Shown here piece by piece: positions 9,859 to 20,873 of a stretch of DNA of 64,000 bases. Origin of the DNA: Chrysoporthe austroafricana. Its lineage: Eukaryota; Ascomycota; Sordariomycetes; Diaporthales; Cryphonectriaceae. Below the pieces are notes generated by a model that searched no databases, was not told where the DNA came from, and saw nothing but the letters and a program-made list of their open reading frames with translations. The position numbers and the translations under genes were made by a program. The number at the start of each line of letters is the position of its first letter. Position 1 is the first letter of the stretch. The stretch is taken from NCBI GenBank assembly GCA_001051155.2, contig JYIP02000003.1, positions 2,790,001 to 2,854,000 on the forward strand. The letters are read 5' to 3'.

Positions 9859-12800
9859 TTACTCCTCGTTCAGAGCTCCCATCATCGCGTGACTCTTGCC
9901 TTTCTTTCCACCCAGCTTCAGCAGGCTGAGCCTCCTCTTCACGTTGCTGAGCTTCGGCGTTCCTGCACCACCAAAGCTCTCGCGCTCCTTCTCGACTGAA
10001 TTGACCAGCGTACCTGAGAGGGCGTGGGTGTCATAGCTTCCACGACTGCCCCCGCCTGAATCCGTCACCCAGTCGCTCGCATCTGTACCTGATCTGGAGA
10101 GGGGACTATTTGAGTGCGTGCCGTTGCTGGCGCTTGTCGACACACCGTATCCTGGACCTGATCCCTGCTTCTCGTAGGATTGTGACGGCAACATGCTCTT
10201 TCTCTTAGATTCCTGTAGCGTAGCGGGAACGTCGTTGTTGGCCGTCTCGGAGATGGTGTTCTGGCCGCCGTTCGTGTTCATGTGCGCAGATGGTGGATGC
10301 TCTTTTTTGCGTCCACCGAGGAAGCTCAGCCGTGCACCACGGCTCTGGCGTAATGATACCGGTTGTACGGTGCTCACTTCAACTACCCCGTTGGAGGCGG
10401 ACATGGCGCTATGGTGGTGCTGGTGCCTCGGTGTGCTTGGAGACACGATGGTCGGTGACAGCGGTGGGTGGAGGGGAAGCATCTGCGGCGGAGTGAATAT
10501 TTCGATCTCGGGTGCAAATGCTATTTCAAAGTCTAGCACGGCGTCAGTATGCGTCCTAGATAGGAGCGAGGTGTTTGCGAGCGTGACTCACATCTCTGCA
10601 AATCCCCATGGGCTTTGACGAGGATTTGATTTGAGCTCTTCGCGAACGTAGCAAGGCACCGTTTGATCATGATGGCGTGGTCGACGAGTGCCATCTTGAT
10701 TGCACTCTCTTGATAATCCAATTCAGGAGGCTGATGCTCCATCAAGTGATCATCCACGTCCTCCGCGTCTTCTTCACCGTCGTCCGAAGCTGGATTCGTG
10801 CTAGGGAGCAATTGACGATATACGATGACGCTGTTCTCCGAGTCCGGATTGACACTTATGCTGATGGCGTCGACCAGCAACTGGGCAACTTCATCACTCT
10901 TGTCTCCGTCCACAACCTTCTTCTCCACGGCGGTCATCTCTTGCGTCTTGCGCACGATGCGCTCAAGTGCCGCCTCCTTGGGCCCGAGGTGCACTTCTTC
11001 CGTGCTCACAATCTCGCTGCGACGCAGGATCGTGGGGAACGGTTCCGCTGTGGTATACACAATCTTCTCCGCAAAATGCTCCTCCGGCGGCCCGCTTGTA
11101 TGTCTCTTCGTCGAGACGGAGAACTTCTGCGGATGGGCAGACATGATGTAGTCCCTGGTGATCTGCGGGACTCTAGCCCGCTGGAAGACATGGTGCGTGA
11201 GGTCGCGGTGGGTGCTCACAGATGATATCACGAGGAACTGCCCCTCGATGTCGTCGATGTTCTCGCTGGTCACTATTTGTGCCGACGGGTATTGTTCCTG
11301 GATGCGATCTGTGAATCCTGATGCCCGTTCGTTCGGCCAACCTTCGTATATGAACTCCTTGTCCCTAAGGTTGGCCGGGAATCCTAGGCCTTTGAACACG
11401 ACTCTGTAGAACTTCGGCACCAGCTTCTCGCTCTTGGCAATCGTCTCGTATATAGTTGCGACCGCACGCTGAGTTCTAGCCAGCTTCGCAAAGTCGAACA
11501 CGTTCGATTCGTACTGCACCTCGAGCTCCTTGTACGCGGCGAGAGCGCTGCTCCACGCCTCGCCGTCCTCGAAGTATTTGATCATGTCAAAATAAATGCG
11601 CTCTTTTCGTTCAAAGTGCGACTGTGAAGGATAAGCCGGGTCTGTCAATGCAGGCGTCGTCCTGACAGGGTCCCAATCGTAGAGGTCAGCATGAAGACGC
11701 AATGCTAGGCCGGCTTCCGTGTGACTTCTTGCACTGGCTTGCAGATCAGCTAACTGATGCACGTAGCGCACGAATATCTCTTCCTTCTGCATGTCACGCA
11801 AGAACTCCATCAGGCGCAGGCGATTAATGAGGTTAGAGGCCTCGCCGGAGCCATCCCCGCCGTGCACCGCAACAAGGAGGTCCAAGAATTCGACGACGGT
11901 CGTCATCAGATCTCGGATAGCAGCGTAGAGAGGCTCGTCCTCCAGAGCAGCCAGTGGCTCAAACCGTTCCAACAGCTCACCAACGAAGAGTTTCTGAAGT
12001 ATACTCTCAGTGAGCGGCTTTGACTTGAAATAGGCGTCGAGACTATCAATGATCTCCGTCTGTATGATTGAGAGATCCTCGCTGAGCGTCCACTCGCTCA
12101 CGATCATGGTTTGCAGGACTTCGACTGCCATCTTCCGGAGGCCTTCGTGCACACTGAGGCAGAGCTCAACGATCGGGCCAACAAGAGTCGGCACGTATTG
12201 GACTTGGTAGCCGCCCATCCTAGTCAGACCGTAGCGCTGCCTCTCGTCGGGGCTTGTGTCCCAGCCGATGGCCTCCCACGTTCTTCTCAATAACTCGGCA
12301 CCATGCTCGCGAACGTCTCCAGCGATCTTCCAGACGGCCCGTCTCTTCTGCTCTGGGAACGTCTCAAGTGCGAGTGATGGACTACCAACCAGCTTCAGCA
12401 GCGTCGTGAAGAACGCCTTCCAAAGCTCCGTGTTGAACCCATCTGCTTCATCAGGCTGCGGCAGAAAGCTCTCGAGCATAATGCCCGACAGGTACTGTAA
12501 TGTCCGCATGGTGGATTTGTGGTGATAGATGTGCACACTGAGCCAGTCGGGTGGGAAAGCCTCGCCCTGAAGGATGCTCATGTGCACCAGAAGAAAGTTT
12601 TCGAGCACCAGGCTCAGATCGTCGTCGGTCAACTCCAGCTGCATGCCGCTAGGCGAATTTGCAAGGGCGGAGAGGACGGCAGACAACTCGACCAATGCTT
12701 CCTCGACCACCATTTTCTCGGGGGTCGTCTTGGAGGGAAAGGGATAGGACATTGGAAATAGGAGAGAGAGCGTAGATTTTGGGGATTGAGGCTTCGTCTG

Positions 12801-15800
12801 AATGCAAAGGTAGGAATCGATGATTTTGGGGATGTAGTCGGGTATCTCCGGGCCAAGGTGGTCAACCTGGCTGGCCAGAATCGAACAGCAGAGACGAACT
12901 TGATCTTTCCAGAGGTCTGTCACATCCTCTGTGTGGCCCCAGTGTGGCGCGATCCACCTGACGGTATTAGCGCTCAGTGCGGATCTTTGCTCCGGGTGGG
13001 AGAAGATGTCAAGTTTGGCGTAGTTGATGATAAGGATGAGTTTGTACAGGATCAGCTTGCCCTTAACGAGCGAGCACGAGTCCATGAAATCGATGGCAAT
13101 GTGCAGGATCTCCTCCGCGGTCAGGAGCCCGGCAAGCTCAGGGAGCCAGGTGTGGAAATGCTGGACGGCCAGTGTCTGGCTGCCGACCAACACTGGCGCA
13201 GTGCTGCGCATCATAGAGTCGAGGGCCTTGAAAATGCTTCGCAGATGCCGCGTGAAGCCTGGGTTGCTGCTCGTAATACCAATCCCGGCTTCCTTGGCTT
13301 TCTGTTGCCCCCGGCCGTGGGTGATGAACTTGAGAATGTGACGGGTGACCTTGAAGGTAGCCCTAAGCTTCCTCGACGTCTCCGGCTCGGTAGGCTTCTG
13401 CAACAGCCGCGTGAAAGACCTGACCAGACATGGTGTTGCAAATGGATAGTTGAACCTGCTTTCGGCATACTGGTCCACCAGAGGTGCAACATTAAAGCGC
13501 CTATCGTGAGTGATGTCCAACACCCGAACGAGAGCCGTGAAGGCCAAGTCCTCGTACTCATCATTGCCAGACCACTCGACGAGTATACTGAAGAGTGCAT
13601 CCAGGACGTCGTTCAGCAGCTTGACGATCTCGATCTCGTCGACAAAGATGAACTCTTGGAGGAGACCCGGAATTTCGGGCCGCGGCCGCTCCTTCCATTT
13701 CAGCAGAGCCAAAATGACACGGTCCTGGGAGTACCTCGTGCTGCAGAGATAGGTTTCGAGTCGCAGAATCGCTATCGGGCCGGTGACTTCTGCCGAGTGG
13801 CCTTTTGCGCCCCACGGCAGAGTGAGATATCCTCCTTTACCCGCTGGGCCGGCCTGTGGCGACATTGTGAACTCATCGAGCTTGTACAGCAACAGCCCGT
13901 GCATCCCGTCTCTGACGAAGGCCTGCTGATCCCACAAGGGCAGATATGCCATCGCAAACGGCTGGCTAGGCATGTTGGCCAGATACATGACCACGTGAGC
14001 TGTAGAGACATCTTCGTCGTCCAGATTAAGGCGCAAAGTTTGTCTCCACGGCTCACCAGCCTCCACCGCGATCGAGTTCCACGTGTCGAGGCCGCTGGAG
14101 TTTGCAGACGGGAATATGCAGCCTTCGATCAGCTCGCCAGATGATTTCCGTACCTCCATAGTGACTTGAAGATTGTTTCCCGGCCAGGACGTGAGCATGG
14201 AAGTCGCACTGCCGCCATATCTCGACAGCAGCGTCTGCTTGGACAGCGCAGCCCCGTCGAGCGTGATGTAGATATCGGACCTGGCTTTCGTCGGCGCCCC
14301 CGAGAAGCCCATCTTCCTGGTCTTGGAGATTCCTGACAACAAGGTCGGGGTGGCCTTGACGAGCACATCGGAGTCCGGGTGGTCGAACGCCTTAAGGCGC
14401 ACTTGGAGGCGTTCTGCAGTTCTGGATTTTTCGTATTGCCCAGAGCTGCTCTCCAATATGTCCCGGAGCAATGGATCCCATTCTCCGCCATCCTCCTTCT
14501 CCGCCATCCACCTCAGCGATGGCGACCAGATGTTGACGACCTGCTCGACCTCTTCGTCCTGCTTCATGATGGCGTTCAACCGCAAGCAACCGACCCCAGC
14601 CAGCCGGTCTGCCGTATTGGATGCCGAGCCATCACTCGACGTCTGCGAAGCCTTTGACTGCGCGGTCCCCGGCGGCCGCGCGCCATCCTTGCTCTCGGCT
14701 GTCGTGCTGGAGGAGGGCCTCTCGTCTGTGGCCTCGTCGAGCTTGGCCATGGCGGTGGCGGTCCTCGAGCTCTTGCTCCCCCACATCAGGCTCCTGCGCA
14801 TAGACTTATTCCCACTCGACAAGGGCGGCCGCGCCGGGTTGGCGGAATGATAAGGTGTAGCATCCCGGGACACAGAACCAGACCTCGAGCGGGGCTTTCC
14901 CGGGATGAGGTGCTCGGCGGTGTAGACTTTGACGACCAGGTAGATCTCTGCGTCGGCAGCCGAAGGAACATTTCCGATATCCTGCGGCGACAGATCCGTG
15001 AAGAGCGTTCGCATCGCTGCGTGGGTGTTCTTCCCCAGAGCGCTCACTGCGCCGTCCGCCGGGACCTCGACGCTGTAGCATTCGGAGAGCTGGGTGAGCG
15101 AGCCCGCGAGTGGTTTCCTCACGAGGTAGAGGACGAGGGTGGTCGTCCCGCTGACGATGCCCGCGAAGCTTCGGATGTCGACGAGGAGGTGGTGCAAGGA
15201 CGTGAGCTCGACAACGGGGCGGGGAGGCTCGTTCAGCAGGCTCATGATGGACTGCAGCTTCGTGACCTCAACCACGGAGTCGTCTCCGGTCAGGACGCGG
15301 CCGCGCTCCTTGGGGTCGCGCACTATGACCTCCCCGCCGCAGAGCTTGTTCATGCGGACGAGATCCCATACCGTCCTCTCGCGCAGGTGTGTGTACTCCC
15401 AGGAGGTGAGGACGTTGTGGAGGAACTGCTGCCTCGCGAAGTAGAGGGCCGTGACGAGCTGGGACAGACTGTCCAGCTTGGGGTACTGGCGCGTCAGGAG
15501 GAGCTCGTGCAGGTTCGTGGAGTGCCACTCGCGGAGGCAGGAGGCGATCTCGTCGATCAGAGGCTCCGAGGCGGACGTGGGCGTCTCGTCGCCGATCTTG
15601 AGCATCGGCACGGGGGCCTGCGGGCGGGGGGCGTCCGGATCCCGCTCGACCGGGACGGAGAGCTTGCCATCTGTGCCGAGGGGTACGTCCTTTATCCACC
15701 GCCTCGACCTGGCGACCTCGCCGCCCTTCTTCCGCGCGTCATCGGCCAGGCCGCCCTTGGCAGAGTCGGCGCCCTGGTCGTCGTCCTCATCGCCGTTCTC

Positions 15801-16082
15801 GACGTCGTCCGGCTCGCCTAGGACCTCGCGTATCTCGACACAGCTCCTGGGGAAGATGCCATTGTAGATGCGGGCCTCGAGCGTCTGGCCCTTGACGGAG
15901 GTCAGGCCGGCGAGCAGGGAGGGCTGTGCGACCAGGTACCCGCGGAGCCAATTGCCGTCTGCGGTCTCTTCTATGATGTACAGCTCGTCGCCGATCTCGA
16001 GGGGGAGGTCACGCGGCTCCTGGGGCGCGAACGGGTAGGTCGCTATAGCGAAGGCGATTCGAGGCAGAGGTTGCCAGGGCAT
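9859..16082 (-). CDS. dck1: DOCK-family guanine nucleotide exchange factor (Dck1-like)
   Basis: Exons (minus) are 16082..10592 and 10532..9859, separated by a 59-bp intron (GTGAGT to GTGCTAG); the product is 2054 residues. DOCK proteins activate Rac/Rho5-type GTPases, usually with an ELMO partner, to control polarity and stress responses. An N-terminal SH3 domain covers about residues 9-80 (AIATYPFAPQEPRDLPLEIG, then NWLRGYLV). A DHR-1/C2-type membrane-binding region lies at about 600-800 (SDIYITLDGA to RLETYLCSTRYSQD), followed by a long helical armadillo-like region. The DHR-2 exchange domain spans about 1450-1840 (YFDMIKYFEDGEAWSSALA, FYRVVFKGLGFP, EPFPTILRRSEIV). The splice restores LQRYFEIAFAPEIEIF at the end of DHR-2. 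A basic, Ser-rich, probably disordered tail of about 200 residues follows, coded mostly by exon 2. The length fits fungal family members. Confidence 0.93.
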
Positions 16083-18043
16083 CTTGGGGGAGACGACATG
16101 AAGCTACCAATTGGCCCCTCCTGAAGTCGAAAAAAGGTGGTGTCCGCAGAGGTGACCGAGGCCGGCGGGGGGTTCTGCGACGGTATGCTCGACGACAGCG
16201 TGGTGGTGTTCGTGGTATGTACAAGGAGGTCGGTCGTCTGGATCGTGAAGGGCGCCGGCTGCCGCGACGGTTCTGCAACGGGTGGAGCCGTTTTCTCAGG
16301 TCTGTAGCATCGGCGGGCAGGATACAGGACTGGACTGGGAGCGCGGTGTCCGGGTGCAAGCTGGCGCCGAATGCTGCGGCGGATCACAGGCCGGGCAACC
16401 AACCCCAGGCGCTACTGTCCACGCAGGCTTGAAGGGCTCTCGTAGGAATTGGGCCAGAGGGAGGCAAGCGTGCTCAGGTTTGTGTCGGCGGAGAGGAAGT
16501 CACAAGAGCCCGGGCGGCGGACGAGCATGTGTCGATCGTGGTGTCTCGAAAAGGGGGTCGATCAGCCGGAGAAAGGCGTCTGCATCTCCGTGGCACGCTG
16601 CCTGTCTGTCTGTCTGTCTCTGTCTGGGGAGGGGAGAGCAGGTCGGGGTCCGACTGTGCTGCACGCAGTACCACGGCGCTGCAGCGATGCGTACAGTGAC
16701 ACCCGTCAGTAGCAGGCCCGGTCTTGTGATTTCATGTCGTGGGCTGCTGGGCCAATTCGTGCCTCAGGGGACGAAAACTGCTTCCCCAGGGCAGGGCCCC
16801 AGGGCCCTCTCTCTGTGTGTGTGTGTGCACGCAGACAGCTGCAGTCCCAGGGGGTGTGTGGGACACGGCCGAGCTAGGTTCCCATTAGGAACAGTGATAA
16901 TATTTCAACAAATTAATTTTCCGAAACTGGAGTGATTGGAGGCATTCAGGCACTGGATGTTTGATAACAAGCTGCGCTACGACTATCGCACTGCTCAACC
17001 GCACAGCAGGCCGCTGCAGGGCTAAACCCCGTTGGGCCCCCGGGGGCCAGCCTCCCCCCTGCTCGTGCCTGATGAGCAGTCAAATTGGCGCACCTGTCTC
17101 GCTGGAGCGAATACCACCCAGCACCCTGCCGCGGGCCTGCGTGACACCTATCAGGGCCTGTATCCATGCCCCAGCGGCGCCCTAGCAGCACCCTCAGACA
17201 CGTGGGTGGCAGGCAGGTCCTGTGTGCTACGGTGCTAGGTCGGTAGGGCACGGCGAGCCTATCCGGCAGCATGCCCACAGCGCTGCGACCTAATCACGAC
17301 GTGCCCGCGCAGCCAGGAGCAGGAGCAGAAATTGCCAATCGAAAGAAGGGTGGGATCGATCTGCAGCACCGCGGCGGGAGGCCCAAGATGAGGGCTGCTG
17401 CAGGTACGGCCTCGGTGACGCCGACTTCAGACCTCATAATCTCACGCCGCGTCCTGGAGGGCGGCGGGTTGGTTTTCCGTCCGTTTTCACTTTTCACTTT
17501 CGCTCTTAGGTTTGGCTACGAGGCTCCAGTTCTGTCGCTCAGATCATGTGACGGCGATGCGATCTGCAGCAAGCGGACGGGCCTGGGATGGCCAGGTCGT
17601 CGTCTCCTCCTGCGGACGTTGCGCTCAGGCGCCGCTGCCCGGCTAAGTGCTGTAAGTAATTCTACGGCGTGCGCCCGACCCACCTGGCATCCCCACCGCC
17701 AGCCAAGGAGTCATCCGAAATGAGGCACATCTCAGAACCCTCGCGCTGCTACAGGTCGTCACCACGCCCGCACAGGCACGGCCAGGCCGGTGCCGCACGC
17801 TGGAGGAGCCTGGCTGGCTGGCTGGCTGGCTCCCTACTCCGAGGGCCTCAGGATCCGAGGCGGATGAAGTAGACGCGCAAAGCCGAGATGGAGACCGGCG
17901 TACAGACAGGATGATCGGGATTGGCGAGAATGGTCTCGCCTCAAACCACCCACGGACACTAGACGCGTTCTCTAGAGACTGACAAGTTCATTCAGTGTTG
18001 TTGTGGGCACTACGGCGGCCGTCCCTGAGCGAGTCAGAGCCAA
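16083..18043. other. Intergenic, 2 kb, with simple repeats
   Basis: This is the promoter side of the DOCK gene. Open frames here are not protein-like. Simple repeats include TGTC units near 16604-16625, a GT tract near 16812-16826 and GGCT units near 17810-17830. No gene was recognised. Confidence 0.5.
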
Positions 18044-18106
18044 CTACGCAACATACTCCAGGAGCAGGAGGGCAAGAGATGCCGACGCCGCGAGCGCGAC
18101 GACACC
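18044..18106 (-). other. In-frame GPI-signal-like tail downstream of the GH79 stop codon
   Basis: Read in the same frame as the glycosidase, these 20 codons plus a stop give GVVALAASASLALLLLEY and two more residues. They lie just after a small-residue, Ser/Thr/Ala-rich stretch (NSSAATTAGAAG) of the kind used as a GPI attachment site. Only the TAG at 18109-18107 separates the two. See the findings for interpretations. Confidence 0.6.
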
Positions 18107-19765
18107 CTACGGGCCTGCTATGCGGCCTGCTGCTCCGGCCGTCGTCGCAGCCGAGCTGTTGGCGACCACCTGCAGCAGCACGCCCTCCGCCTCCATCAGG
18201 CCGAAGTGGACGACGCCCCCGCCGCCGACCTGGACGTACTCCTCCGTCAGGTTGCCGAGCTTCTCGCCGGCCACGGGATCGAAGGTCACGCCCGACACGT
18301 TCACCAGGCTCTTGGCGTTCGTCCCGGGCCCCTGGAGCCGGATCACCTGCACGCTCTCCCCCGGCGCCCAGGACGTCGTCACGCTCATGTTGTAGCGCGG
18401 CCGCGTCCCGTTGCTGAACACCGTGCCGTCCGTGCTGCTCAGCGTGCTCGGGTTGCTCAGGCCCTCGGTGCCGTTCCACACGCCCATGTCCAGCACCACC
18501 ACCTTGGCCAGCCCGGCGCCCCTGTAGACGGCGTACCCGCTCAGGTCGCTCGCGTTCGCCCCGGGCAGCGCCGCGATCCGGTACGCCTCGCCCTCCGCGA
18601 GCCCCTCCACCACCTTGGCCACGAAGTAGTGGCTGTAGAAGTTGGCCCGGATCCCGGCCGCCAGCGTCTCGTTGTCGAGCACGTACGGCGCCGGCGTGAA
18701 CGCGCTGTACTGGCTCTGCGCCCCCAGGTGGAAGTACACCTTGGGCATCCCGATGCTCGCCGCCAGCAGCACGTAGTCCGCGCTCCAGAGCGCCGCGCCG
18801 AACGTGTCGCTGATGCCCGAGCGGCCCGAGCACGAGACGCTGTTGGTCTCGCCGAAGACGAGCGGTGTGTCGTACGCGTCGGCGGCCGCGACCTGCGGCA
18901 CGTACTGCGACACGTTGAGCCAGAGCACGGTGTGGTTCGACAGCAGGTCCAGGCGCATCCGCAGCCACCGCTCCGTGTCGCACGTCGACTGCGGGTACAG
19001 GTGCACCGAGTACGTCTCGACGACCCGGTGCGCCGGGTCGACGAGGCCGCCCCGCGTGAGGTTGATGATATCGAAGTCGTCGATCTCGTCCTGCTGGTCC
19101 GGCACCCACGGCGGGTCCGCGAAGACGGCCGCCTGGAACTTGGGCGCCGCGTCTCCCGCCTGCGCGTACCACTCCGCGCCCTGTATGCTCGCCGTCAGGC
19201 TGTCGAACTGCGGTATGTACTCCGCAACGTCCCACCCGGGCGCTCGCCAGTCCTCGCTGATGTAGTGGTCGACTTCGTTCCCCAGCTCGAACATGACCAG
19301 CTTGTCGCCCAGCGCGGCCCAGACCGCGCTGGCCTCCGCCCGAGCGATGGCCCAGTCGCTCTCGTTGGCCGCGAAGTTCAGCGTGTAGATGACATCCGTG
19401 CCGGCCGGGAAGTAGTCCGCCCAAGACGAGTACCACCCGGCGGTGATGTTGAACTGCGAGGTTCCGTTGGAGGTGAGGTTGCCCGCGAGACTGGTGTAGA
19501 GGGTCGTCTCGTCGCTCGTGGTGCCACCTATGCGGATGGGCGGTGCCTTGCCGGTCACGTCGGCCATCTGCTGGAGGAGCATGGTCATCAGGCTGGTGTT
19601 GGCGTACGAGCTCAACCAGACGGGCTCGACAGAGTAGCCATAGGCATCCCAGACCAGGTCGCGGGTGGTCAGGTTGGCTGGGATGTCGATGGAGCTGGTG
19701 TGCGCCAGAGCAAAGCCGGCCAGCCCAGCGAGGACCAATATACGTCTTTCCATGGCGTTGCGCAT
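18107..19765 (-). CDS. Secreted GH79-type glycosidase (beta-glucuronidase/heparanase-like)
   Basis: This is a single exon of 552 residues from ATG 19765, or 548 from ATG 19753. An N-terminal signal peptide (ERRILVLAGLAGFALA) indicates secretion. GH79 catalytic landmarks are visible: the acid/base glutamate in FELGNEVDHY (about residue 160) and the nucleophile in LVFGETNSVSC (about residue 300). The substrate-side motifs PIRIGGTTSDET and YSVHLYPQS are also present, as is a C-terminal beta-sandwich of about 150 residues. Many N-x-S/T sequons agree with extracellular location. Known members cleave glucuronides from proteoglycan- or arabinogalactan-like glycans; the actual substrate is not predictable. 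The frame stops at TAG 18109-18107, but the same frame continues for 20 more codons with a GPI-signal-like hydrophobic stretch before a second TAG at 18046-18044, so the C-terminus may be truncated. Confidence 0.9.
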   Translation of the reverse strand: MRNAMERRILVLAGLAGFALAHTSSIDIPANLTTRDLVWDAYGYSVEPVWLSSYANTSLMTMLLQQMADVTGKAPPIRIGGTTSDETTLYTSLAGNLTSNGTSQFNITAGWYSSWADYFPAGTDVIYTLNFAANESDWAIARAEASAVWAALGDKLVMFELGNEVDHYISEDWRAPGWDVAEYIPQFDSLTASIQGAEWYAQAGDAAPKFQAAVFADPPWVPDQQDEIDDFDIINLTRGGLVDPAHRVVETYSVHLYPQSTCDTERWLRMRLDLLSNHTVLWLNVSQYVPQVAAADAYDTPLVFGETNSVSCSGRSGISDTFGAALWSADYVLLAASIGMPKVYFHLGAQSQYSAFTPAPYVLDNETLAAGIRANFYSHYFVAKVVEGLAEGEAYRIAALPGANASDLSGYAVYRGAGLAKVVVLDMGVWNGTEGLSNPSTLSSTDGTVFSNGTRPRYNMSVTTSWAPGESVQVIRLQGPGTNAKSLVNVSGVTFDPVAGEKLGNLTEEYVQVGGGGVVHFGLMEAEGVLLQVVANSSAATTAGAAGRIAGP

Positions 19766-20873
19766 AGAAATGGCCTTGTATTTCTTACTTTACTAGTACA
19801 GTCGAGTCTGAACTTCAGCTGGATGCGAGGCTGGGCGGTATGGATCTTCATATATCCGGACGATCTCTTGCACCTTCATCGAGCAGCGAGGCCTGTGTCC
19901 CACCTGGTGAACTCGTAGTCTCGCCAGATCTGTCAAGAGAGCAATCCGGCTCTCCATATATGTTACGCACATGTCAAATATCGTGATTTGGTCGGACCTG
20001 TCTGCTGCGGCCCGGTAGGAGCGCTTGTCGAGATGTGGAGAAGACCTGGGGTCTGAGATCGAAAAGCAAGCATGCACACCCTGCTTCGGTATAATTACTG
20101 CCGTCGGTAAAACAGAAGTTATCCTCTGGCCCCTCAAGCATACTTCCGTAACTCGTTCTCCTACCTATAGTGGTTCGGTCCGGTTCGGGCCATAGTCAGC
20201 TGAGATGTAGTATCGCCTTTTAGAGAATTGTCCTATCTACAGTGCGGTTGTCCCTAGCAGGATAATCATATCTAGAACGGTACTTCCATAGGGTAGACAT
20301 CCATAGTAGTAGTCTAGGATACCTCTCATAAAGCCTTGGAAGCCTCATGATCCTTCTACCTTAGAAAGTCTGAGAAACTGTCAGGTGACACCTGTCATAT
20401 TTCCGCTGTCAGATTAAGAAACAAAAACGTACTCAAAATACAAGACAGGGGAACACATGATGGAGGCACTTGATCTAGATAATTGTCTCGGTATTGATGA
20501 TATATTCCATGATAAGTGGCGCTCTATGCTATAAACAGTTGCATGACGGAGTTGATCGCGCCAACCTTGACCCACCGGCTCCCATCAGCCCTTCCCAGAC
20601 TTTGTCCTCATCAACCAATAAACCAATATAAGCCGTAATGACGACCCAGTCCACGTTCTTAGGACAGCCCACCGCTATCAGAACATGCGCTCGAGGTCTT
20701 TCCCCGGCGTTTCGATGCCCGTACCAACGCCATCAAAGCAAGTTAAACCGATAAATCTTATCCATTTACAGAGAATTTTTGACGACAAGGGAAGATGCGT
20801 CTGCGGACTGAGTTTGACGGGGTAATAAATGAAGAAATGATAGCATATCGAAGCAGAGAAGATGATTTGACGA
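19766..20873. other. Intergenic, AT-richer, no gene seen
   Basis: The right part is the 3' flank of the bZIP gene and the left part is the GH79 promoter. A TATA-like TATATG lies on the minus strand near 19850, about 90 bp upstream of the GH79 start codon. The 20160-20870 part is clearly less GC-rich than the coding regions and holds no convincing frame. Confidence 0.5.

Noticed and set aside
10677..15821. Long plus-strand open frames opposite the DOCK gene (for example 12786-14144)
   Set aside because: They are antisense shadows of a GC-rich coding exon. They show no motifs, while the minus strand carries clear SH3, DHR-1 and DHR-2 features.
16282..16935. 217-codon plus-strand frame in the DOCK promoter region
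   Set aside because: It is rich in Gly, Arg, Cys and Ser with simple-repeat-coded stretches, shows no domain, and has no fungal codon pattern.
17810..17830. GGCT repeat tract as a functional element
   Set aside because: It is a short microsatellite with no evidence of function.
18206..19918. 570-codon plus-strand frame opposite the GH79 gene
   Set aside because: Its Arg/Val/His-rich composition is typical of an antisense frame in GC-rich sequence. The minus strand has the signal peptide and both catalytic glutamates.
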